DNA of 64,000 nt, taken from assembly GCF_014356525.2 (NCBI RefSeq), contig NC_052508.1, positions 63,101,963-63,165,962 on the forward strand, in the 5' to 3' direction. The first letter of the stretch is position 1. Each line of letters opens with the position of its first letter. This DNA comes from Nilaparvata lugens. Lineage: Eukaryota; Arthropoda; Insecta; Hemiptera; Delphacidae. Below the pieces are notes generated by a model. That model was not told the DNA's origin, made no database searches, and saw nothing but the letters and a program-made list of their open reading frames with translations. Below are positions 53,745 to 64,000 of this stretch, piece after piece. The translations under genes and the position numbers were made by a program.

Positions 53745-54912
53745 AATTATGTTTTCCTACAGTTACGTTGAAAAGTGGCCATTGCTGCACTGATTACAGA
53801 ACGCAAACAATCACTTTTCCGCTCTAGTGCGGGAAAAATTTTTCTGCACTCCAGATTTGCAACATGGCAACGCAAAATACTTAGTAGGTTATATGGAGCA
53901 ACAGTGCAGCAAAATGAAAATGAAGTTGGTAACAGTGACTGCTGTGGCTGCTATAGTGAGCAGAGGTGCAACGAAGCACAACGCGCTAATTATTATTCAT
54001 TATATATTATAACCTAGGACAACGAGGACTTTAGGATTTTAGGATTAAGGTTTTTATCAATAATAAAATTACACAGAAAAACATTTGATGGATTTCAGGC
54101 AATTTTACCCATAATTACCCACTTTTCATATTCAATGGTAACTGTAGGAAAAACTTAATGTGAAATACGTGCGCAAAGTTCCTCTGCTGCACTCAAGAAA
54201 CCATTCCGCCCTCGCCTACGGCTCGGGCGTAATAGTATATTTCGCACCTAGAGCAGAAAATGAGATTTTTCCAGCTCGAAATCGGTTTTCAAGTCCGAGG
54301 CCGTAGGCCGAGGACTAGAAAAGATTGAGAGCTGGAAAAACATTTTTGCTCGTGGTGCGAACGATATTTTTCGCCACACTACAGGTATTGCTGACAAAAT
54401 AAATAAAGAATACAAAATAAAGAATACTCGTTAAGCTATCGTACCTATCTCTTGATTTTAGTGGTAGAAGATTTGCAGTCAGGATTTCAGATTCTTTTAA
54501 AATTTCACTTGGAATACCACAGTCAACTTCAAGCATTTTTGAAAATTCGGAATTCACTAATCAACAATAAATAATTGAATAAAACTGGTTGCGAAGCGAA
54601 TTAGTTTGATTCGAAACTGGAACTAAAATCATGGCGACTTCAGCTTATTATGAAAGTGGACACTCGCCCGATCTAGCGGATGACTTATTAATAATAATTA
54701 GCGCGTTGTTTCCAGCCATAAGCGGCTGGAAAGAGACAACTTTCTGGCCTAGACCGGAAAAGAAACCCTTTTCTGACGTCGTCTGCAAACAAGGTCTTTC
54801 AGATCTACGTAGGGACTGGAAAACAGCTGCTTTCTGTGCAGTGTGGCGAAAACGTTTCTTTCGGTGCAGCAAACTGACACTTTGCGCACTAGTTGCACAA
54901 ATAACTATTTTG
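53745..54912 (-). mobile_element. Element H, copy 2 (H2)
   Basis: Reverse-complement relative of 26770..27930, with the same order: CTAGTTGCACAAATAACTA end, divergent ORFs, GC-rich CGAGGCCGTAGGCCGAGG block, and GAAAAGTGGCC end. Divergence is low (five base differences over about 250 bp compared). Confidence 0.75.
54315..54536 (-). CDS. Hypothetical ORF of element H2, counterpart of 27125..27346
   Basis: Starts at ATG 54536, with LLPLKSRDRY in the middle as in H1, and ends at the same stop. Within this span it has a Val for Asp early, Asp for Asn after DRY and Ser for Gly near the end. Same tentative tyrosine-recombinase resemblance and same doubts. Confidence 0.3.
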   Translation of the reverse strand: MLEVDCGIPSEILKESEILTANLLPLKSRDRYDSLTSILYFVFFIYFVSNTCSVAKNIVRTTSKNVFPALNLF

Positions 54913-54921
54913 ACAGTGTAG
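54631..54921 (+). CDS. Hypothetical 96-aa ORF of element H2
   Basis: ATG at 54631; MATSAYYESGHSPDLADDLL start, then GWKETTFWPRP and CAVWRKRFFRC blocks shared with 27030..26758. It differs from H1 by a short insertion (IISALFPAI) and scattered changes. Divergent from 54536 with 94 bp between starts, as in H1. Confidence 0.3.
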   Translation: MATSAYYESGHSPDLADDLLIIISALFPAISGWKETTFWPRPEKKPFSDVVCKQGLSDLRRDWKTAAFCAVWRKRFFRCSKLTLCALVAQITILTV

Positions 54922-55004
54922 AAATATGATTAATTAATGCAGAGAATCGGCATCGCTATTCTTCTATTTTTTTCCACTGTCATTATAACGTGGACCTCAC
55001 TATA

Positions 55005-55831
55005 TACATGATGAGTGAAATAAAGAAGATATTAATGAAGTAGGCCTACATGCAGATCTATTTTACAAATTCTTCTATGCATAAGTGGCTGTGAACACAC
55101 ACCAATTTGATTCATCCAATTCAAATATAGATTGAATGAATTTATTAAGATGTTAGTTTGTTGTGATATATTTAATTTCGAAATTTACTGTTCATATCCA
55201 AACTCGACACAGCACCCACTCCACCCACTATATTATATAATTCTTCTGTATTTTTCCTTAATCATTATTTGAACACTCAGCTACGTATTTTTTACTACAA
55301 TGAAGCAACCAAATAACAGAATCATTGACACTTTCATCCTCTATCAAACAAAAACACTAAAACCTTGATATAAATAACGATGAGTGTTATAAAAAGAGAA
55401 TCTACCAGATGAAAATATATTTCATTGTAAGATGTAGATGGAATGATAACGAAATCTTCAAGATGCCATACTGTTATGTTACTCAAAGCATGCTCGAGGG
55501 ACATGGAATTTTAACAAAGAGGAGAATAATTTTCAGGATGAGGAATAGAGCAAAAGAGATAGAGAACTGAGACCAAAGCCAAAGAATCTAAGAGGAGAAG
55601 AACAGTGATTACAGGAGCATAAATAACGATGTAAAACGGACCGTTAGCGATCGCTTTTAGCGCGCGTTAAAATCTCAAGATTGGTACACAATTTAATTTC
55701 TCCATATATCTATAGAGATAATATTATCCGTTGAGGTAAATTGCGGATGTTATATTATATCTGTAAGCTGAGAGATGATTCTGCTCAAGACAATAGCTGA
55801 GCTCGATGTCATGATATAAATCCAGGACTAC
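55005..55831. other. No gene seen
   Basis: AT-rich. 55640..55665 contains TTAGCGATCGCTTTTAGCGC, a CG-rich spot without obvious role. Confidence 0.45.
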
Positions 55832-55938
55832 TTTTCTTCTTCTTCTTCTTCTCTTCTTCTTCTTCTTCTTCTTCTTCTTCTTCTTCTTCTTCTCTTCTTC
55901 TTCTTCTTCTTCTTGTTCTTCTTCTTCTTCTCCTTCTT
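55832..55938. repeat. TTC/GAA microsatellite
   Basis: (TTC)n interrupted by CTC and TTG. Confidence 0.95.
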
Positions 55939-58225
55939 ATTTTTCGTCATTCTCTCTTTTTATCTGTTCATTCTTTTTTCTTCTAAACACTTCCCCTGGC
56001 ACAAGCTATAGTCACGCCTCTTATCCCTCTGTTATTAAGATTAACCGGCACAGATTATCTTAACCTTTTAACCTAATATAATCTCTTCTCTTTCCTTCCC
56101 ATTATTCACCTATTCTCCTGTCATTTCTTTCCACTCATTTACTCATGAACTCCACATCTTCATTTTCCTTTTTATCTATGAACTTTCTTGTACTTTCCTC
56201 CCTCTATCTCATTTTATTGTAGTCCTACCTCATATTTTCAGTTTAGTTTTTTCTGAGGTGTGTTATTATTTATCAGTTCATTCCTGCTTGGATGATTCTT
56301 CTATTCACCCTTTATATATTCTCTCTCTATGTCAACTCACTTCTCTCTGCTCTATCTTCAACCCTGCTATGCACTATTATCCATTCTTCTTCTAATTCAA
56401 TAACTCCTCTTTTTTATCTTCATCATTTCAGGTTACAAATATTCATATTATACAACAACGTTACATCTTCTGCAACCAAACAATCATAAATAAAACTTAC
56501 AGTTGAACTAAAAAATTAATCATTATAACTAAATCTAGTTGTTATTATATCGTAGCCCCAGAAAATACAACATCATATTTTAAAAAACATCATGAAAACT
56601 CTCCACAAAGGCAAAGCCTGTGTGTGGAAGAGGGTCTTGGCGATGATTGGCTAACGTCGGACTGTTCCCATACTTGCATCTATCACATTCTTGGGTAAAC
56701 CAGGTATTAATATCACAGAAAATTTGAAGTTTAAAGGGTTTTAAGTATAAAAGATGTAAACATTTAGAGTTTACCATGATTGTTCAATCTCTTGACAATA
56801 ACTCTTGACAATCTTTGGAAGAGTATCTTTGTGAGCGATTCAATAATTGAAATTGTGAAAGTTCAATGGGAACTTCAATTAAATGACTCAATTATTGTGG
56901 AAGTTTAATGACATTTATATAATTATCATATTATGATTTTAAGAGAAACTTGATAATGGATTCACCATTCCAAAACCAGTTGTTATTGTATTTCATATGA
57001 AAATTTTTTCAATAAAGTGTACTATGGAATTATTCTTCTACCTTTATATTATGAAGGATTGTGAAAATGCATGTTTGAGAAATTTTGAACTGTGAAATGT
57101 CTTCTATTTCTTGTAGTGGGTAGCATATTCTTCTTCTGTTGGCTGCACCAACTGGTCATGAGCTTCATCTTGCTCAGAGTTGATGTCTTACCATTCCACC
57201 CATATTGGACATAAATATTGTCAATTCGATCTCACATTGTGCAACTCAGCTTAAAAAGTATCAACCGTTCAACTGTCTCATTCCTCAATTTTCAACAGGA
57301 TTATTAGTAAAGAGTAAGTGACTGAGGTTGCAGTCGTGAGGGAGAATAGAGTATTGATACACCTCTATGATAATTTGACCTTTCTGCTTGTATTTTTAGA
57401 GCATCAAAGACCGTATTGAATTATAAGCCTATCAAGAATCTTATTCCTCCAAGACTCGAAATTCAGTTATCCGAGAAATAACTATCTATTCTGTTTTCAT
57501 GATAACCCCATTTCAATCGTCAATATAAGAAATAACTACCAAACCACGCATGAGTAGAAATATAATTGAGCGCATGCGCTGTAGTTGATCATTGTCATTG
57601 TTTCAAAACAAATTCAAATTGAGAATGTTGACTTGCGCAAAGCATACTTCAAAGACAGTAGATGATGATGAGGGAAAGAAAAAGATAAACAAGAAAGGAA
57701 GAAAAAAGAAGCAGAAGAAGTACAAATAAAAGATGAAGAAGAAGAAGTAGACGAAGAAAAAGAGAAGAAGATGAAGAAAAAATAAGAAGAATAGAAAAAG
57801 GAGAAAAGTGGACAGCGGCAACATATGTTAATGACGCCTCGAGCACAGAGCATTGACTACCAACTAAATTTAAACCAATAGCACATTCCAATCATGTATA
57901 CTTTTCCACCCCTCCACTCATCCATCACTACCTCCTCATTGCCTTCATTGTCTCCCGATCTTTTCTGTTGTTAATCGTCGTCTCCTTTGATCCTTTGTCT
58001 TCTTCCTTCCCTTTATGTATAATTTTGTTGCTCATTGCTTATTCTTGGGACACCGGGAACGTGTTGGCAACGAGCCTTGTGCTTCTCGATTGTTCAACGA
58101 TTAAAAAACAAAAAAGTTGGTCCAACCGACGATTAAAGAATGGAAAAGTTTGTGAAACTGATTGGTCTTCAGGTCTTTGTAATGGGGGAGACGTCGATTG
58201 TCAAAGATTTTGGAAATCGAATACG
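55939..58225. other. No gene supported; purine tract inside
   Basis: 56040..56430 is pyrimidine-rich. 57673..57810 is a GAA-rich purine tract. The frame 57968..58258 runs into a B element and is not credible. 56590..56630 has a UTR-like hairpin (TCCACAAAGGCAAAGCCTGT). Confidence 0.45.
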
Positions 58226-58960
58226 ATTTTTACTTTCCTTGCCCTATACCATTGGTAAGGAAAGTATTGCTTTCCGAAAAAAAATTAAGGTACCCCAGTT
58301 TCTAAATTTCTATACATTTCAAGGTCCCCTGAGTCCAAAAAATTGGTTTTTGGGTATTGGTCTGTATGTGTGTGTGTGTGTGTAGGAGTGAATGTGCGTC
58401 TGTGTACACGATATCTCATCTCCCAATCAACGGAATGACTTGAAATTTGGAGCTTAAGGTCCTTACAATATAATGATCTGACACGAACAATTTCGATCGA
58501 ATTCAATTAAAGATGGCGGCTAAAATGGAGAAAATGTTGTCAAAAACAGGGTTTTTCGCGATTTTTTCGGAAACGGCTCCAACGATTTCGATCAGGAGCA
58601 CCGCCCCATCTATGCAAAGTTTGATTTTAGATTCCCAATTATAAGGTTACAGATACAATTCAAACGAAAAATTTCGAGTGGAAAAGATTGAGCATCAAAA
58701 TCACTACAATTAATGTCCAGTAACATTTTCACCTAAAATTGAAAATAAGCATCCAATTGCAAACTGTTGGCAACTTTTGATTCTATTAAATGATTCACTA
58801 TGGAGAGATAGCATAACGCCGAGTGTCTCCAGCGTTATTCTCCTGTCACCAGCTGGTTCAGATCTTTGTTTATAAGTAGATTCGAGATGTGCGTGAGCAC
58901 TAGCGTCAGGTGATCAATTTTCATAACGGCAAGGAAAGTTGTGTGAGTGCGCCACACCAG
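58226..58960 (-). mobile_element. B element, copy 4 (735 bp, internally deleted)
   Basis: Both ends match the other copies (ATTTTTACTTTCCTTGCC and GCGCCACACCAG). The microsatellite is only about 18 bp and a segment is missing around 58590, where CGATTTCGATCAGGAGCACC joins two regions that are separated in copies 1-3. Confidence 0.8.
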
Positions 58961-60283
58961 ATTTTTGATTTTGATGTGTAAATGCTTCTGGTTTTGTCAG
59001 ACAGTGTAAATGCTTCAAACGTCTGGTTAGATGATCTTAACCGTTACAACATTGTCAAATACTCATAACACATCATTATGGATGCTCAAAAATGATCATG
59101 TGGGTGATATCAACTGTTATAGTGCTCTTATAGTGCATCATATTCAAATTTAGAAACATTTCCGGGAATATTAGCTGGACTTTCAGCAGGATTATTACTG
59201 AGCAATCACAGTAATTGTATAGTGACTATATTGATTGATTTAGATGAATGCAGTTTATTATACACAGTAATACAGTTTATGTATTATAATTTATGTTTTA
59301 TTCCCGTACAACTAAAAACTTAGCGGCCAAAGGTAACAAAGGTTAGCAGCCCTATATGTTGAAATATTAAACGTATTTTGAAGAATCATGTTGATAATTT
59401 GGTAAGGAATCTAGAATAAGCTTTGACAAAAATGTTCATGCTCAAATTTGATCAAAAAAGTGAGTGCTCCAGTCTAGTACAAAGTTTTTTATACCAGATT
59501 TATTAGTTTACCAGATTCGCCAGATTTCATCCATATGGGCTGATATTCGACAAATGTACCTAGAAAGCTTTTAGTCTCGATGATAATAATGATCTGCAAG
59601 ATAGCGGAAAGAAAGATTAGATACAATCAAGATTTTGAAATGAGAGAAGTACTTTTGGAGAAAGCAAATAATTGAAAAATTGATGAAGAGAGAGCAGAAA
59701 TATTCTAATAGTGTAAAACATAGAGAAGGTAAAACGTATCAAGAAATTCATCGAAATCGATAACAAAGAGTCTTGACATCACAACTCAGTTTTATTGATG
59801 ACGAGGTATCGTCCCTCCAATAACGATCACATGAATTTGCATTGATGAAATAGCCTATCAATATACCTACAACTTGACTGAGATAAATATCCCAACCGTT
59901 AATAACAGCCCAACTATGCATCAGAGTGTTGCCAATAACAATGTACGTAACTTATGATTCGACTCAGCCAGATTTCACGTGAAATAGGTGCTCGCATACA
60001 ATTTCCTAATAACATAGAATTAATTCATTAAAATTTCGGAGCACACGGCACGAGTGTGCTTTTGTTATGTTGATTTTCTTTGTCGAAAAAGCGCGCAGCT
60101 CGGCCAAATATACCTCGGGGTCTTTGAACCGACAGATTTTCTACTTCAGTATATTATATTCGTTGTAAAAGCCATCGCAGCTTATTAAAGATAATTCGAC
60201 GGGCAGTCAGTGTGCTTTGCTGGCTGTGAATTTCGCCTCAGGTCATTCTTTCCGTAAAATAGTTGGAGAAGACGTAGAGAGAG
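58961..60283. other. No gene seen
   Basis: AT-rich. 60040..60130 is GC-richer with a small inverted pair (AGCACACGG/ CGAGTGTGCT), without ORF. Confidence 0.45.
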
Positions 60284-60586
60284 GATTGATTGATTGATTG
60301 ATTGATTGAGTACTTTATTTATGTAGATTACAATATATACTGGCTTATACACTTATATACAATAGCTTACAATACAGCAAAATTATAGATGAATTTACAT
60401 AATATAGACTGAGAAAATAGTTATTGAACTGTATATGATATGAAAAAGCAGTTTGTAATATAATAACTATAGATAATAATCATATTGTTATGCATCTACA
60501 TAAATTGGCGGAGCTTTGGACATATCAATGTCCATTCTTCGGAAAGAATATTAAAAATATCCTCCCCACTAACTCTCTACCAAAAC
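60284..60586 (-). mobile_element. LINE-like 3' end family J, copy 2
   Basis: (GATT)n at 60284..60308, then the same UTR-like sequence as 37703..38000, ending at CTCTCTACCAAA. The two copies stay close over about 300 bp, indicating a recent family. Confidence 0.6.
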
Positions 60587-60835
60587 GTTAATTTCGTTAT
60601 TTAAACTAAGGATTTATTTATTAATGGAAATATTGTAAAATTTTTAATCAATATGAATATTAAAGAGAAAAAAAAACAGAAAATTGATAGAGTAAAATAA
60701 TTATATAGGTAGATAAGATCAAATAATTGATTAATAAAATGAAGTAGGCTGAAAGTAGATCAGGGTTATCAACTTTCAGTAATATACAGCATTATGCAGT
60801 GGATAATTGAAATAACATGAGTTTATATAATATAC

Positions 60836-60844
60836 ATATATATA

Positions 60845-60919
<75 letters not shown>

Positions 60920-60920
60920 A
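60836..60920. repeat. (TA)n microsatellite
   Basis: About 85 bases of TA with a few TATATTATA and TACATA breaks. It lies at the 3' end of the minus-strand LINE below, so it may be that element's tail. Confidence 0.95.
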
Positions 60921-63107
60921 CAATTCGTTCTATAACATGGTTTAAAGGTTTGTATTTGTGGGATGGGTGGGGGATGGATGTCATGTGATCGTTCCAGGGC
61001 CGGACAGTTTCAGTCATTTGTTCCAAAAGATGTTTTTTTAAAGTTAGGATGAAGCTCGCTCGGCTCTCGATGGACCTGATAGAAACAGGAAGTGCATTCC
61101 ATGCACGACAGGTACTGACTAAGAAGGATTTTGTGAAAATAGTAGTTCGATGATTGGGTATCCTTAAAGTACTTTCTCCGGTTCTAGTATGTGAAGCATC
61201 TATCCTCCTACCTTCAGAGACAAATTTGAAATCATCTTTAAATAGTTCGGATTACCGTATATCAAGATATCTCTAACAAGCTTGACTATTCGAAAAAGCC
61301 TCTGATCGGGAAGCTTTAATGTTGAACTAGCAATGTGGGCTGGGGTGATATGATCATGGCGTTGGAGAGAGTAGACGAAACGTAGACAATAATTTTGGCA
61401 ACGCTGTAGTTTATCATTCAGAGTGACTTGCATATCGTTAAGAACAGAATTACAATACATTAAATGTGGGAAGATGAGAGATTGAACCAATAATAATTTA
61501 ATGTTTCTAGGGAGGATATCGTGCATTTTCTTCAATGCATGCATGGCTGAGAATACCTTTTTACAAGTTTTGTTCACTTGTTCTGACCAGTCAAGAGTAT
61601 TATTCATAATAATGCCTAAATTTTTAACTGAGCTACAGTAAGGAATGTCATTACCGTCTACACTAATTTTGTGAATCGATTCAAGGTCAATATTGTTTAT
61701 AAGACGAGAATATCCAATTATAATGGGTTGTGTTTTGATGGGATTAAGCTTAAGGCCATTTTCTTTGTCCATTCCACTATCGAATTGATATCCTGATTCA
61801 TTATTCCAACTGTTTCATTAATTTTTGTTATGGGACAGCTTAATAGATTTGAAGGTCGTCTGCATAAGTATGGAAACTGGAGAATTTGATAATGGAAGAA
61901 AGGTCATTAGCATACAAAGTGAAGAGGAGAGGGCCTAAAATTGAACCTTGTGGTACTCCATGCATAACGTTTTTCCAAGTTGACTTTCTGTCACCGACAG
62001 ATACACATTGTTTCCTACCTAATAGATAGGATTTAAACCAAACTAACGAGTTGTGACTGAAACCAGAATAGCCAACTTATTCAGAAGGACTGTATGATCA
62101 ACAGTATCAAATGCTTTAGAAAAATCAAATAGGGTGAGGATGGTGCATTTTCTTTGGTCCATAGCTAACCTTATATCATCAGTGACACGAAGCAGAGCTG
62201 TCTCAGTTGAATGGAATTTTCTAAGCCTGATTGAAAGTTATGAAGCTTACTATTGTTGTCTAGAAATTTACAACTTGAGCATGAATGAGTCTTTCTAGCA
62301 CTTTGGACAATGCAGGTAAAATACTGATTGGTCTAAAATCCTCAACTTTATTGGGTGATGGAACTTTATTTAGAGGGCGAACCAGAGCAAACTTCCAGTT
62401 TTCAGGGAAAATGCCTTCTTCAAGTGACTTGTTGAAAATGTATGTAATGGTTGGTAAAACAGCAAATAACATCTTCTTGATAAATTTAATAGGAATTTTG
62501 TCTACACCCATAGCATTACTATGAATACGTTGAATTGCTCTGAAAGTGTCTTCTTCTGAGATTGGATGGAAATGAAATTGATCAGTGATTGGTAAATCTA
62601 AGTTTGTAACCTGCTCTTCAAGATCATCAATGTGATTAGCAATGACTAGCAATGAAAGCAACTTCGTCGCGTTGGTTAGAGTGTGAAACGAAATGGTCAT
62701 TTATATTATTCAATGGTAAGTCAATTTGTGGATTCGATTTCTCTTTGCCAAGCCCGAATTCTTTTATTCCCTGCCAAAGTGATTTAGAGTCTTGTCTATT
62801 GTTTGTCATAAACGAATTCAAGTACCTAATCTTTGAGTTCCGTAATTCCTGTTTAACCCTATTTCTAAGGCTCCTATACTCTATCAAACTGTCCAAGTCA
62901 AATGTCTTTTTAAATTTTCTATGTGCTTTGTCTCTACGTCCCATCATCTTAAGTATGTCTTCAGTCATCCACGGTACTCGTCGTTTTCTATTAATCCTCC
63001 TTGTCACATAAGGTGCATGTTTGTCATACAAAGTCAAAGTCCAATTCTCGAAAGTCTTGACCATGTCATCAACTGAGGGTAATGCTTCAATTTGATGCCA
63101 TGGGGCA
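60921..63107 (-). pseudogene. LINE ORF2 fragment with linker, RT and C-terminus, several frameshifts
   Basis: Going down the minus strand from about 63107: NAPWHQIEALPSVDDM, then HAPYVTRRI and VPWMTEDI (endonuclease-RT linker). Then FHPISEEDTFRAI, NAMGVDKIP, FPENWKFALVRPLNK and FRPISILPALSKVLERLIH (RT fingers), and FDFSKAFDTVDH (motif A). Then HGVPQGSILGPLLFTLYANDL (motif B) and the catalytic YADD at 61866..61855. Then NGLKLNPIKTQ and NLGIIMNNTLDWSEQV (thumb), and FLVSTCRAWNALPVSIRSI (C-terminus). At least five frame breaks occur (about 62650, 62260, 62080, 61830-61780 and 61240). The endonuclease is missing, as the element is 5'-truncated at purine-rich DNA. It ends at the (TA)n block. APE-type LINE in the CR1/L2/jockey range, exact clade unresolved; dead copy. 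Confidence 0.9.
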
Positions 63108-63340
63108 TTGAGGAAGGAGAGAAGAAGAGCAAGAGAAAATAGAAGAAGGAGGTTTAAGGAATAGAGGAAAAGGCTATGAGAAATAGGAAAAGAAACAATA
63201 GAGGAATAAGCATTGGAGGGTGGAGGCTATAAGAGAAAGAAAAAGAAGCAATAGAGGATAGAGGAACAGTGAAAGAATACAGGAAGGAAGGAAGAGAAAG
63301 GAGAAAAGAAGAATTTGAAGAAGAAGGAGAAGAGAAAGTG
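63108..63340. repeat. Purine-rich tract at LINE 5' edge
   Basis: GAA/GGA-rich on the + strand with repeated AATAGAGGAA and AGGAAAAGA words. No gene. Confidence 0.8.
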
Positions 63341-63599
63341 AGAGGTTTACCACCTCTGTTGTGGCTCACAACTAATGAACAGAAAGTAATCAAATTCAGT
63401 TCGAGAAAGTTTCAAGTTTCAAGTTTTATTGTTTACATCAGCAAGTTTTTTAATATTTTTCAATTTATTAATGCATTTTTAAGTGTAATAATAATTTGTT
63501 TCATCTTTCTGATCAACCGAGATACAAAATTTTTAGTATAATGTTTATTTGGACTGTACATTTTTGTGATCTTTGTAAAAGTGCTTTCATAACCTCATT

Positions 63600-63720
63600 T
63601 GGACTATTATTATCAAAATTAGGCAGAGGAACAGTTTTGGGTTTATCCTGTCGATTCTCTCCCAATCATTAATTTGATGTTGTGATTAAGGAATGTAATA
63701 AATGTAATGTAATGTAATAC
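63600..63720 (+). mobile_element. LINE-like 3' tail, family K, with (TGTAA)n
   Basis: GGCAGAGGAACAGTTTTGGG leads to TAATAAATGTAATGTAATGT. The same GG-ACAGTTTTGGGC motif is seen near 11605, 11835 and 39215. Read as a retrotransposon 3' end. Confidence 0.45.
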
Positions 63721-64000
63721 AACAAAATACAAAACATCTCATCATAATAACTAACAATTTGAAGATACTAGGAACTTCTGAAAGGTCAATTTGACTCTAT
63801 ATTATAATGAATCGGAAATACAGTGGAAATTAACGTAAAACTTATAAGTACACAACTCAAATCAACATTTTGGAATGAGAAATGAATTGATCTATTGATA
63901 ATAAATTACTTAAGATTTCTTGATTCACATGAATAATTATACCTACTCTACAAAAACAATTACAAATCACAGAGGTAATGAAAATTTTCCAATCTCGAAT
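63721..64000. other. No gene seen; AT-rich
   Basis: AT-rich sequence to the window edge; nothing recognisable. Confidence 0.5.

Larger units (their letters stand above)
53627..55004. mobile_element. Element with perfect 29-bp TIRs and TA ends, containing H2
   Basis: 53627..53655 (TATAGTGAGGTCCACGTTAT...) and 54976..55004 are exact reverse complements and both end in TA, fitting a Tc1/mariner-like TA target. The interior is mostly element H in reverse orientation. Either H2 inserted into a short MITE of this type, or the TIR element carries H as cargo. H1 lacks these TIRs, which favours insertion. Confidence 0.75.

Overview
This is eukaryotic nuclear DNA, most likely from an insect. I read it as a sap-sucking hemipteran of the planthopper kind (Nilaparvata-like). 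That guess rests on remembered resemblance of the dispersed repeats, especially the 'ctttccttgccctattacc' family, and was not checked by any search. The DNA is AT-rich, has no operons or ribosome binding sites, and holds many microsatellites, LINE remnants, MITEs and Helitrons. Almost all of it is intergenic or intronic repeat. The only host-gene candidate I can defend at moderate strength is one terminal exon at 52466..52601 (+). A weaker exon-like GC island lies at 38340..38600. I see no rRNA, no functional tRNA gene, no CRISPR and no virus.

Layout. 1-14 kb: a broken LINE (107..1366, -), a GC-rich element family with 9-bp target duplications (1544..2012 and 11067..11329), a tRNA-derived SINE (6902..7162, -), a LINE 3' end inserted into dispersed repeat A (8230..9115), and several GAA/TTC tracts. 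14-22 kb: a direct segmental duplication (14406..17201 and 19242..22049) carrying a decayed jockey-like reverse transcriptase. Between the copies lie a 62-bp perfect palindrome, two MITEs and a partial copy folded back on itself with about 445-bp arms. 22-31 kb: the full-length B element nested in A, a 1.1-kb element with divergent ORFs (H1), and TTAA-flanked MITEs. 31-38 kb: two Helitrons, long pyrimidine tracts, and a long-TIR element wrapped round a 73-bp minisatellite. 38-52 kb: mostly featureless AT-rich DNA with two more B copies. 52-64 kb: the candidate exon, an RTE-like C-terminal scrap, the second H copy (H2) inside an element with perfect 29-bp TIRs, a fourth B copy, and a LINE fragment with nearly the whole RT domain (60921..63107, -).

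Functionally the window is a record of transposition. Comparing copies gives nested insertion order, empty sites and target duplications. All coding sequence recognised with confidence belongs to retrotransposons and is frameshifted or truncated. The best candidates for something undescribed are the foldback-like elements with expandable internal arrays (1544..2012; 36661..37441), the divergent-ORF family H, and the four-copy B family with asymmetric subterminal repeats and a microsatellite core.
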